A stretch of 47,310 nt of DNA from JAJUJL01 sp041736465 (lineage in GTDB: Bacteria; Chloroflexota; Anaerolineae; Anaerolineales; UBA4823), in NCBI GenBank assembly GCA_041736465.1, contig JBGSTO010000213.1:1-47310 (forward strand). The letters run 5' to 3'. Positions 25,866 through 33,644 of the stretch are shown here, one piece after another (the first letter of the stretch is position 1; the number at the start of each line of letters is the position of its first letter). The position numbers were made by a program, and so were the translations under genes. The notes beneath the pieces are model-generated. The model worked only from the letters and a program-made list of their open reading frames with translations, did not search any database and was not told the origin of the DNA.

Positions 25866-27818
25866 ATGAATACCAGTAATCCAGACGGCGAGAAACGGGA
25901 GCGATTAATCCTTGGGGCGATTTGCGCCTATATAGCGATCATGTCCTACGGGGTATTCCGGGCTGTTCCGCTGGCAGGCACCCCTCGCCAGGCGGTGTTT
26001 CTGAAGATCGGCTGGGGTGCAGTACTCCTGGGTCTCCTGGCGCTCGTGCTGCTCGGCTTGCTGAGAAAGGGTGCGGTGTCCAACCTGATGCGGAAGGCTC
26101 TGTCCTTCGCACTCGAAATTCCACTCGCCATTAAAGCTGTTTTATTTCTCGTGGTGACAGTATTACCAGGCGCGCTTGTCTACAGCGGGATGGATCGAGG
26201 GCTGTTAACAGATGATTGGCTGATGTTGAGCCTCATCCTTCCGCTAGTGGGGGTTGGAGCGATTACCGCCCCCTTTAAGCAGCTGGAGAACCTGGCAGGA
26301 AGAGCCGCGTTCAGCGCTCTCAGCATCGCCTTTGTATTGCTGGTGGCGGCGCAGTTCAGCCTGGTCAACGATTACCCTTTTTCAATCGGTTGGTCCGAAG
26401 GCAACCGTTTCTATGATTATTCACTCGTATTTGGTAGACGCCTGTACCAATCCGCAACCGAGCTGGAATTTCCTTATGGCGCGCCCGGTCGCTACGGGCT
26501 ATGGGGCATCTGGTTCTTATTTGGCGAATTTCCCATCGAATTTCATCGCGCCTGGAATGCGGTCCTGTGGTTCCTGCCCTCGCTGCTGTTTGGCTGGTTC
26601 GCCGCTCAACGGATTGGAGCATGGCCCGTGCGGCTGGGCATCACACTGTGGGTGGTGCTCTTTCTGGATCAAGGCCCGATCTATGCCCCTCTGCTGATCG
26701 CTGCCACACTGGTGGCCCTGCCCATGCATCATCGCAGCCTGTGGGTGCGGGCTTTGTTCCTGGCGCTGGCAGGCTGGTATGTCGGATTGAGCCGCTGGAC
26801 ATGGGCAATTGTGTCCGGCGCGTGGGGAGGTCTAATCGACCTCTACCTGTACTACCCTAAACGCACTGGAAACCTGCTGAAGCGTTTGCTGCCGGTTGTG
26901 TTGGCGGGGTTAGCCGGGGTTACCCCCGGGATACTTGCCAATTTGAACCGCATTCTGGCACCCCAAGAGACTACCTTATCGCTGTCTCAGCCTTTGCTCT
27001 GGTATCGCTTGTTCCCTAATTCCACATACCAGCCCGGAATACTATTGGGTCTTTTAATTGCTGCCGGGCCTTTGATTATCCTGGCGGCATGGTTTTTGGT
27101 CAGCCGGCGTGACAGGTTGGATGGGCTTCAACTGCTGGCAACCAGCGCAGTCCTGGCTGCATTTCTGGCAGCCGGGCTGGTTGCCAGCACAAAAATTGGC
27201 GGGGGCAGTAATCTGCATAATCTAGACATGTTTCTGGTAACCCTGACCCTGCTGGTATTAGTTCTGTTAGCCAAAGAGGGGCAGTTTGCTCCGCAGCGAT
27301 GGCCCATCGTAATGCAGGCGCTGCTGCTCCTGGTCATCACAATACCAGCCATACGCATCATGAATGCCAGCGTGCTACCAGATCCTTTGCCCGACACAGC
27401 GACCATTAAAGAATCATTGGAGAGGATCGAGGCACAGGTGGATCTGGCTCAAAAGAGCGGTGATGTGTTATTCATGGATCAGCGCCAGCTCTTAACATTC
27501 GGATTCATCAAAGACACAGAGCTGGTTGACAGCTACGAAAAAAAATACCTCATGGATCAGGCTATGGCTGGTAATTCAGAGTATTTTGAAGCCTTTTACG
27601 AGGACCTGAAGAACTTGCGCTTTACTTTGATCGTGTCGGAACCTCTCTTCACCCGCCTTCAAGATACATCGGTGAGCTTTGCAGAAGAGAATAATGCCTG
27701 GGTTACATGGGTTTCAGAACCCATTCTGTGTTTCTACAGGCATAAATCCACTTTAAGAGAAGTGGGTGTACAACTACTGGTGCCGCGTGAACAGCCGGCT
27801 AACTGCCAGCTGCCCTAA
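25866..27818 (+). CDS. Multi-pass membrane protein, paralogue of the gene at 28866
   Basis: 650 residues, about 12 membrane helices followed by a soluble C-terminal ~130 residues. Function unknown; the layout is that of GT-C-like membrane glycosyltransferases. After the first helices it has YPFSIGWSEGNRFYDYSLVFGRRLY, where the acidic residues may be catalytic. It shares several blocks with the protein at 28866-30887: ASTKIGGGSNLHNLD, LMDQAMAGN and EENNAWVTWVSEPILCFY. The two are paralogues. It has no clear ribosome binding site. The 156 bases before it hold no good gene. Confidence 0.7.
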   Translation: MNTSNPDGEKRERLILGAICAYIAIMSYGVFRAVPLAGTPRQAVFLKIGWGAVLLGLLALVLLGLLRKGAVSNLMRKALSFALEIPLAIKAVLFLVVTVLPGALVYSGMDRGLLTDDWLMLSLILPLVGVGAITAPFKQLENLAGRAAFSALSIAFVLLVAAQFSLVNDYPFSIGWSEGNRFYDYSLVFGRRLYQSATELEFPYGAPGRYGLWGIWFLFGEFPIEFHRAWNAVLWFLPSLLFGWFAAQRIGAWPVRLGITLWVVLFLDQGPIYAPLLIAATLVALPMHHRSLWVRALFLALAGWYVGLSRWTWAIVSGAWGGLIDLYLYYPKRTGNLLKRLLPVVLAGLAGVTPGILANLNRILAPQETTLSLSQPLLWYRLFPNSTYQPGILLGLLIAAGPLIILAAWFLVSRRDRLDGLQLLATSAVLAAFLAAGLVASTKIGGGSNLHNLDMFLVTLTLLVLVLLAKEGQFAPQRWPIVMQALLLLVITIPAIRIMNASVLPDPLPDTATIKESLERIEAQVDLAQKSGDVLFMDQRQLLTFGFIKDTELVDSYEKKYLMDQAMAGNSEYFEAFYEDLKNLRFTLIVSEPLFTRLQDTSVSFAEENNAWVTWVSEPILCFYRHKSTLREVGVQLLVPREQPANCQLP

Positions 27819-27849
27819 GAAAGCCAACCGCCATTGAAGGTAAAGTGAA

Positions 27850-28869
27850 ATGAATCCTGCTGAAGAACACAGCTCCGGCGAGCTAACCGGTCGCAGGCAG
27901 AAAATCCTGCGGCTAGCCGGAACAGTGATTGCCCTGGGGCTGTTGATTTACCTGCTTAGCCAACAGGGCTGGGGGGAGATCTGGAGCGCACTGCTGCAGA
28001 TTCCAGCCTGGTATCTGCTGGCGGCGTTGGGGTTCACGCTAATCTCTCGCTTTGCAGTTTCGGCGCGCTGGCATATTCTGCTGCGCTCGGCAAAACTAGG
28101 CACCTCATTTTACGACAGCACACGCCTCACCTTTGCCGGATTGTTCGCTTCGAATTTTCTGCCCACGACTATTGGCGGCGATGTAGTGCGCCTAGCTGGC
28201 TCGATCCAGCTCAAGTACGATGCAGCGGTCAGCGCCGCATCCCTGGTGGTCGACCGCCTGATCGGCATGGCAGGTATGGCAGCAGCCATACCGTTTGGGC
28301 TGCCGAGCTTCCTGAAAGTGTTTGCTGCGCCCAGCGCCACCGGCAGCTTCGCGGCGCCGCTGGCGCTGTTCACCTGGCTGCCGGTGAGCTGGCAGGAACG
28401 TTTGCAGCGTGCCTGGCAGCGCTTGAAAGATGCGCTGCAGGCGTGGGTAGGACAGCCGCGTGCCCTGCTGCTTTCATTTGCCTTCACCTGGGTGCATATG
28501 CTGTGCATCTACGCCTCGGTCGCGCTGCTGCTGAACGGCATGGGTGAGCGAATGTCGTTTTGGCTGATCGCCGGCTTGTGGAGCGTGGTTTACTTCTTCA
28601 CGCTGCTGCCGGTTTCAATCAACGGCTACGGTCTGCAGGAAATCTCGATCGCCTTCACCTTCACGCGTGTGGGAGGTATTTCCGAGCCGTCAGCACTTAC
28701 CCTGGCGCTGCTGCTGCGCACCCTGACGATGATCGCCAGCCTGCCTGGCGCGGCATTCGTTCCGGGCATCCTGGCGGCAGGGCGTCCGGCCCAAGGTATC
28801 GAACGCTCCGAAGGTGATGCACAGAGCCTTCTGGATGCGGAGCAGAAAGACGGACCACGCGGCGCATGA
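27850..28869 (+). CDS. Flippase-like membrane protein (lysylphosphatidylglycerol synthase TM family)
   Basis: 339 residues, about eight helices. It carries the family signatures SNFLPTTIGGDVVRL and LLPVSINGYGLQEISI, as in the paralogue at 15415-16395. It lies between two paralogous GT-C-like proteins, 31 bases after the first, and its stop overlaps the start of the second as ATGA. Movement or presentation of lipid-linked sugars is a plausible role. The C-terminal ~35 residues are hydrophilic. Confidence 0.87.
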   Translation: MNPAEEHSSGELTGRRQKILRLAGTVIALGLLIYLLSQQGWGEIWSALLQIPAWYLLAALGFTLISRFAVSARWHILLRSAKLGTSFYDSTRLTFAGLFASNFLPTTIGGDVVRLAGSIQLKYDAAVSAASLVVDRLIGMAGMAAAIPFGLPSFLKVFAAPSATGSFAAPLALFTWLPVSWQERLQRAWQRLKDALQAWVGQPRALLLSFAFTWVHMLCIYASVALLLNGMGERMSFWLIAGLWSVVYFFTLLPVSINGYGLQEISIAFTFTRVGGISEPSALTLALLLRTLTMIASLPGAAFVPGILAAGRPAQGIERSEGDAQSLLDAEQKDGPRGA

Positions 28870-30887
28870 ATCTTTCAACCCGCGACGCTCGTTTTCAACA
28901 AGCCCTACTGGCACTCACCTTCCTACTAACCGCCGCCGGGCTGTATATGTTTGGTGCTAAAGCCACCCAGGCAGGTCTGCTTTTCGTCTCCCGGCGTGTG
29001 ACCGCGATCAGTTCTACCTGGCTGCTGCTGTGCCTGGCGCTGCTAGGCATAACGATCGCCAGCCTGACGCCCGCCCGGAGCCGGTTGGAAAGCCTGGGCG
29101 GCAAGCTGTTCAGCGCGTTGAGCCGCCTGCGCCGCCTCAACCTGGTCCTCTTTGCACTGCTCCTGGCGATATACAACTTTTTGGTTCTGGGAAGCTTCGG
29201 CCAGGACTTCAACTCGACCCTGGTGCGCGCCAGCCTGCTCTGGCTTACCACCCTGGCAGGATTCATGCTGCTAAAAGCGGCAAATCTGGGCGTTGAACAG
29301 CACAAGACGGCAGACGGTGTGCTGTTTGCTTTTGCGCTGCTGGCAGGCGCGGCGGTCTACCGCATGCTCGCCTACCTACCGGAAATCACCCCCCACCCCT
29401 TCACGCTGGACTGGTCCGAGGCCAGCCGCTATTACTACGCCTCGCTCTACTTTTCCAGGCAAATTTACGGATTCGATCTATCGCCCACTGTGCTGCACCC
29501 CAGCCGCTACCTGATGCAGGCGCTGCCCTTTTTGCTTCCAGGCAGCCCGCTTTGGCTGCACCGACTGTGGCAGGTGCTGCTGTGGGTCACGGTTACCACC
29601 CTGACCAGCTGGCTGCTGGCGCGACGCCTGAACCTGCCAGATCCATACAAGCGCTGGGCACTCATCGCCTGGGCTTTCCTATTCTTGCTGGTCGGTCCGG
29701 TTTACTATCACCTGCAGGTGCCGGTGATCATCGTGCTGGCAGGCTTTCGCAAAGACCGCTTCTGGCTGAGCACGGCAAGTGTGCTGGCTGCCTCCCTGTG
29801 GGCTGGCATCAGCCGCATCAACTGGTTCCCGGTGCCCGGGATGCTGGCGGCGACCCTTTACCTTCTCGAAGTACCCCTGGAAGGGCGGGCCACCTGGCGC
29901 TATCTGCTGCCGCCCACAGCCTGGGGGGTGCTTGGAACGCTGGCAGCCTTTGCTTCTCAGGCAATCTATGCGGTCTGGTCGGGGAACTCCGCCGACCAAT
30001 TTACCTCCAGCTTAACCTCCGACCTGTTATGGTACCGGCTGCTGCCGAACCCAACCTATCCTATCGGTGTGCTGCCAGGCGCCATTCTGGTTTGCCTGCC
30101 GATGGCGGGGCTGATCTACGGCAGGCTGAAGTCCACCGGGGGTTCCTATCATTGGCTGCGCCTGGCAGGCACCGGCGCCATGCTGTTGGTGCTGTTTGCC
30201 GGCGGATTGGTGGTGAGCACGAAGATCGGCGGCGGCAGCAACCTGCACAACCTGGACGCCTTCCTGGCCCTGCTGATGCTCGTGCTGGCATATGTTTACT
30301 TCGAAAAACAAACCCCAGAACCGGGGAGCGGAGGCAAGCACATTGCCCACGCGCGATGGTGGGGCAACGCAGGCCCTGTCTGGCAGGCGCTGGCATTTGC
30401 CCTGGTGTTGCTGGTCAGCATCTACCCCAATCTGGCTGTCGGAGGGCCGCGGGTGCTGCCCGGCGCCGACGAAACCGAGCTTGCATTGCGCCGCATCAAC
30501 TGGGCCGTAAGCCCGGTAGCCGAAAACGGCGGCGAGGTGCTGTTCATTGCCGAACGGCAGCTGCTCACTTTTGGCATCATCGGGGATGTGAAGCTGGTGC
30601 CTGACTACGAGCGCGTTTTCTTGATGGAAATGGCGATGGCGGGCAACCCAGATTACCTGAATCGCTTCCACCAGGAGTTGAAATCGCACCGCTTCGATGT
30701 GATCATCAGCGAACCGCTGATTACCCGCTACAAAGGACCCCAGGTAAGCTTTGGCGAGGAAAACGACGCCTGGGTGCGCAACGTCTCGCGACCTGTTCTG
30801 TGCTACTACGAGATCGACCGCACCATGCGTAGTGTATCGGTGCAAATCCTGATCCCGCGCCAGGAGCGTCTGCCGGACTGCCCATAA
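28866..30887 (+). CDS. Multi-pass membrane protein, paralogue of the gene at 25866
   Basis: 673 residues, about 12 membrane helices and a soluble C-terminal end. Function unknown, GT-C-like layout. The acidic outer loop reads HPFTLDWSEASRYYYASLYFSRQIYG. It shares with 25866-27818 the blocks VSTKIGGGSNLHNLD, LLTFGIIGD, FLMEMAMAGN and EENDAWVRNVSRPVLCYY. The start overlaps the flippase stop (ATGA), so the two are translated together. The gene has higher GC than its paralogue, so the duplication is not recent or the two arrived separately. Confidence 0.72.
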   Translation: MNLSTRDARFQQALLALTFLLTAAGLYMFGAKATQAGLLFVSRRVTAISSTWLLLCLALLGITIASLTPARSRLESLGGKLFSALSRLRRLNLVLFALLLAIYNFLVLGSFGQDFNSTLVRASLLWLTTLAGFMLLKAANLGVEQHKTADGVLFAFALLAGAAVYRMLAYLPEITPHPFTLDWSEASRYYYASLYFSRQIYGFDLSPTVLHPSRYLMQALPFLLPGSPLWLHRLWQVLLWVTVTTLTSWLLARRLNLPDPYKRWALIAWAFLFLLVGPVYYHLQVPVIIVLAGFRKDRFWLSTASVLAASLWAGISRINWFPVPGMLAATLYLLEVPLEGRATWRYLLPPTAWGVLGTLAAFASQAIYAVWSGNSADQFTSSLTSDLLWYRLLPNPTYPIGVLPGAILVCLPMAGLIYGRLKSTGGSYHWLRLAGTGAMLLVLFAGGLVVSTKIGGGSNLHNLDAFLALLMLVLAYVYFEKQTPEPGSGGKHIAHARWWGNAGPVWQALAFALVLLVSIYPNLAVGGPRVLPGADETELALRRINWAVSPVAENGGEVLFIAERQLLTFGIIGDVKLVPDYERVFLMEMAMAGNPDYLNRFHQELKSHRFDVIISEPLITRYKGPQVSFGEENDAWVRNVSRPVLCYYEIDRTMRSVSVQILIPRQERLPDCP

Positions 30888-30939
30888 GCCGGGCAGCTGC
30901 CCAGATACTGCGAAATACAGGATATTCTGTTAGCCAGGT

Positions 30940-30989
30940 AATTGCCAGAGGCAATTGCCTCTTGACCGATTGTAAGTGGAGGTTATAAT
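30940..30989 (+). promoter_or_regulatory. Promoter of the winged-helix regulator with overlapping palindromes
   Basis: TTGACC (30962-30967), 16 bases and TATAAT (30984-30989) form a strong promoter. A 16-bp perfect palindrome AGAGGCAATTGCCTCT (30947-30962) ends on the first base of the -35 box. An overlapping pair AATTGCC-AGA-GGCAATT (30940-30956) gives a third half-site. This is a likely operator, perhaps for the regulator itself. Confidence 0.7.
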
Positions 30990-31015
30990 TCAGCAGTTGA
31001 ATTTTGGATATACTT

Positions 31016-31555
31016 ATGGAAACGCCATCAGAAACCGTTCGCGACATTAGCCTGTTAGAGCAAATCGAGCACGACCCGGATGTGACCCAGGCCTCCCTGG
31101 CATCACAATTGGGTGTTGCAGTCGGAACGGTTAACTGGCATCTGAAGCGCTTGATCGCCAAGGGGTATGTCAAGGTGAAGCGCGCCCAACGCCGCAAATT
31201 GCGCTATATCATCACGCCCGAAGGCATCGCCTTCCGCGCCCGCCTGACTGTCAACTATATCGAGTCTTCCATGCGCCTGTACCGCCGTACACGGCAGCGG
31301 GTGGCTGATCTGCTGGGCGAGATAAAACAGGCCGGCTTTGAGCGCGTCATCATCCAGGGCGAGGGCGACATTGCTGAAATCTGCCGGTTAACTTGCCTGG
31401 AGCAGGGTATCCGTGTGGTCGAAGACCCCCACCCCTCACCCAGCGATGGACTGCCGGTGCTGGAGGTAAGCGACATGCGAGTGCACCTGATTGTTTCGCA
31501 AAAAGACTCCGCAGTCGTACCGCTGGCTGCCAATCCAACCCAGCAGGCAGACTGA
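31016..31555 (+). CDS. Winged-helix (MarR-like) regulator of the polysaccharide locus
   Basis: 179 residues. The first ~80 residues are a winged helix: LLEQIEHDPDVTQASLASQLGVAVGTVNWHLKRLIAKGYVKVKR followed by YIITPEGIAFRARL. A linker helix leads to a ~90-residue C-terminal part with VIIQGEGDIAEICRLTCLEQGIRVVED, a Rossmann-like region. Such proteins stand at the head of exopolysaccharide loci (EPS-associated MarR-type regulators). It is co-directional with the large polysaccharide cluster that follows. ATG 31016 is chosen; TTG 31004 is also in frame, and neither has a clear ribosome binding site. The promoter 30 bases upstream carries a palindrome that it may bind. Confidence 0.82.
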   Translation: METPSETVRDISLLEQIEHDPDVTQASLASQLGVAVGTVNWHLKRLIAKGYVKVKRAQRRKLRYIITPEGIAFRARLTVNYIESSMRLYRRTRQRVADLLGEIKQAGFERVIIQGEGDIAEICRLTCLEQGIRVVEDPHPSPSDGLPVLEVSDMRVHLIVSQKDSAVVPLAANPTQQAD

Positions 31556-31583
31556 CCGGAGTCTGGAAGATCACCCGTCAGTA

Positions 31584-31607
31584 GCTGCGCGGCAATAGCC
31601 GCGCAGC
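31584..31607. repeat. Perfect 10-bp hairpin between the regulator and the operon
   Basis: GCTGCGCGGC (31584-31593) and GCCGCGCAGC (31598-31607) form a stem with AATA as loop. No T-tract follows on either strand, so it is not a typical intrinsic terminator. It separates the regulator from the first biosynthetic gene. Confidence 0.6.
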
Positions 31608-31639
31608 AATAAGCGCAAACCAGAAAAAGCAAATGAGAA

Positions 31640-31667
31640 GGCGGAATTTCCGAGGCGGAATTTCCGC
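31640..31667. repeat. Two tandem 14-bp palindromic units before fcl
   Basis: GGCGGAATTTCCGA (31640-31653) is followed directly by GGCGGAATTTCCGC (31654-31667). Each holds the palindrome CGGAA-T-TTCCG. They lie just before the GGAGG of the GDP-fucose synthase gene. Confidence 0.7.
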
Positions 31668-31683
31668 GATGGAGGCAGCACAA

Positions 31684-32667
31684 ATGACCGATCAGGATAA
31701 CTTCTGGCACAACCGAAGGGTATGCGTCACGGGAGGCGCAGGATTTCTCGGCTCTTTCGTTACCGAAAGGCTCAAAGAAAAAGGCGCTGCCGAAGTGTTC
31801 ATTCCGCGGGTTGAACAATATGACCTGGTTCAGCCGGAGGCAATTGAGCGCATGTACAAAGACGCACGCCCAGACGTCGTCATCCATCTGGCAGCTCTGG
31901 CAGGCGGCATCGGTGCTAACCGCGCCCGCCCGGCAGATTTCTTCTATATCAATCTGATGATGGGCGTGCAGCTCATGCACCAGGCCTGGCTGAGCGGGGT
32001 GGAGAAATTTGTCGCCATCGGCACGATCTGCGCCTACCCAAAGTTCACCCCGCTGCCCTTCCGCGAAGAAGAGCTGTGGAACGGCTATCCAGAAGAGACC
32101 AACGCCCCCTACGGTCTGGCAAAAAAAATGCTTTTGGTGCAGGCTCAGGCATACCGTGAGCAGCATGGGTTCAACGCCATTTACCTGCTGCCGGTCAACC
32201 TGTACGGGCCGCGCGATAACTTCGATCTGCAGACCTCGCACGTCATTCCGGCTTTAATCCGCAAATGCCTGGATGCTCAAAACAGGGGTGATCGCCAGGT
32301 GGTGCTGTGGGGTGACGGTTCGCCCACGCGCGAATTTTTGTATGTCGAAGACGCCGCTGACGGCATCCTGTTGGCAGCCGAGCGCTACAACGGCAGCGAG
32401 CCGGTAAACCTTGGCTCAGGGTTGGAAATCACCATCCGCGAGCTGGCTAACTTGATCGGACGGCTGACCGGCTTCCAGGGTGAATTCGTCTGGGATACGA
32501 GCAAGCCCAATGGGCAGCCCCGGCGGGCGCTGGATGTCAGCCGGGCAGACAACTATTTCGGTTTTCAAGCACAGATGCCCTTCGAAGAAGGCCTGCGTCG
32601 AACGATTGCATGGTACCGTGCAGCCGGAGTATCGGCCAACGTCGGAGTACCGGCGAGCGCCGGATAA
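31684..32667 (+). CDS. fcl: GDP-L-fucose synthase
   Basis: 327-residue short-chain dehydrogenase of the GDP-4-keto-6-deoxymannose 3,5-epimerase-4-reductase type, which makes GDP-L-fucose. The NAD(P) motif is VTGGAGFLGSFV; then AALAGGIGANRARPADF, GTICAYPKFTPLPF, the catalytic PYGLAKK (Tyr-X3-Lys), and LYGPRDNFDLQTSHVIPALIRK, characteristic of this enzyme. The C-terminal residues after AWYRAAG are encoded by a local GC-rich repeat. GGAGG at 31671-31675 lies 8 bases before ATG 31684. No GDP-mannose dehydratase (gmd) is in the window, so the precursor must come from elsewhere. Confidence 0.92.
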   Translation: MTDQDNFWHNRRVCVTGGAGFLGSFVTERLKEKGAAEVFIPRVEQYDLVQPEAIERMYKDARPDVVIHLAALAGGIGANRARPADFFYINLMMGVQLMHQAWLSGVEKFVAIGTICAYPKFTPLPFREEELWNGYPEETNAPYGLAKKMLLVQAQAYREQHGFNAIYLLPVNLYGPRDNFDLQTSHVIPALIRKCLDAQNRGDRQVVLWGDGSPTREFLYVEDAADGILLAAERYNGSEPVNLGSGLEITIRELANLIGRLTGFQGEFVWDTSKPNGQPRRALDVSRADNYFGFQAQMPFEEGLRRTIAWYRAAGVSANVGVPASAG

Positions 32668-32707
32668 TGCGCCGGGGTACCGGCGTGCCGGAGTACCGGC
32701 GAGCGCC
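32643..32707. repeat. GC-rich repeat at the 3' end of fcl
   Basis: CGGAGTACCGGCGAGCGCC occurs at 32643-32661 and exactly again at 32689-32707, with a variant (GGGGTACCGGCGTGCC) between. The first copy encodes the last residues of GDP-fucose synthase and lies 4 bases before its stop codon. Confidence 0.75.
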
Positions 32708-32737
32708 ATGATGGCGTTGGAGCTCAGCTAACCTGGT

Positions 32738-33592
32738 ATGTCAAAAACTCAACCACTCACCACACAACCACCGGAAGAAGTCATCGTCCTGCGTCCCACG
32801 CGCGGCTGGGCCGCGCTAAACCTGCGCGATCTGTGGCGTTTTCGCGAGCTGGTATATTTCCTCACCTGGCGGGATGTGATCGTACGCTACAAGCAGACCG
32901 TACTGGGCGCCGGCTGGGCCGTTCTGCAGCCGCTGATCAATATGATCGTGCTGTCGGTGATCTTCGGCAGTTTTGCCAAGATGCCAACCGAAGGGATTCC
33001 CCGCCCGGTGTTCACCTTTGCCGCGCTGCTGCCCTGGGGATTGTTCTCCAAGGCGCTCTCCGACGCCGGGCGTTCCATGCTTTCTAACCGCAGCATGATC
33101 ACCAAAGTTTACTTCCCTCGACTGATCATCCCCCTGTCTTCTGTGCTGGGAGGTGTGGTCGATTTCGCCATCCAGTTCGTCATCCTGCTGGGCATGATGC
33201 TGGCGTACCGCATCTACCCCACACCGGCGGTGTGGACTCTGCCGCTTTTCCTGCTGCTGGCGCTGGTCACGGCCCTTGGTTTCGGCCTGTGGATCTCGTC
33301 TTTGAACGTGATGTACCGGGACGTCAACTATGTGCTGCCGTTCTTGACACAGCTCTGGCTGCTGGTGACGCCGGTCGCCTACTCGGCGCGGGTGGTGCCG
33401 GAGCAGTGGCAGTTTTTGTATGCCCTGAATCCCATGGTCGGCGTGGTGGAGGGCTTTCGTTGGGCGCTGCTGGGAGCGGAAACGCCCCCTGGTCCCAACA
33501 TCATCATCTCGGTAGTGATCTCCGTCCTTGTGCTGGTTTCCGGCATGTTCTACTTCCGGCGCATGGAGCGAACCTTCGCCGATATGGTGTAG
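32738..33592 (+). CDS. wzm: ABC-2 type polysaccharide export permease (Wzm-like)
   Basis: 284 residues, about six membrane helices. The N-terminal amphipathic region LRDLWRFRELVYFLTWRDVIVRYKQTVLGAGWAVLQPL is the signature of ABC-2 polysaccharide/teichoic acid export permeases. Then come NRSMITKVYFPRLIIPLSSV and MYRDVNYVLPFLTQLW. Its partner ATPase is the next gene. Together they would move an undecaprenyl-linked polysaccharide across the membrane. Its stop codon TAG lies in a palindromic repeat (gtaGGGGCGG). Confidence 0.93.
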   Translation: MSKTQPLTTQPPEEVIVLRPTRGWAALNLRDLWRFRELVYFLTWRDVIVRYKQTVLGAGWAVLQPLINMIVLSVIFGSFAKMPTEGIPRPVFTFAALLPWGLFSKALSDAGRSMLSNRSMITKVYFPRLIIPLSSVLGGVVDFAIQFVILLGMMLAYRIYPTPAVWTLPLFLLLALVTALGFGLWISSLNVMYRDVNYVLPFLTQLWLLVTPVAYSARVVPEQWQFLYALNPMVGVVEGFRWALLGAETPPGPNIIISVVISVLVLVSGMFYFRRMERTFADMV

Positions 33593-33628
33593 GGGCGGAT
33601 CGTGATCCGCCCTGATCGTGATCCACCC
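33591..33628. repeat. Palindromic repeat between wzm and wzt
   Basis: GGGCGGATC-GT-GATCCGCCC (33593-33612) has perfect 9-bp arms, followed by a partial second copy GATCGTGATCCACCC (33614-33628). The wzm stop TAG (33590-33592) lies in the flanking gTAGGGGCGG. Related copies are at 39584, 40719 and 42321. Confidence 0.85.
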
Positions 33629-33644
33629 TGGTCGGGAGTACATG

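Noticed and set aside
31584..31607. Hairpin after the regulator as an intrinsic terminator
   Set aside because: The stem is perfect but no T-tract follows on either strand.
31255..32241. A 328-codon open frame on the minus strand opposite the regulator and fcl
   Set aside because: It spans two real genes and their gap and has no domain-like features.
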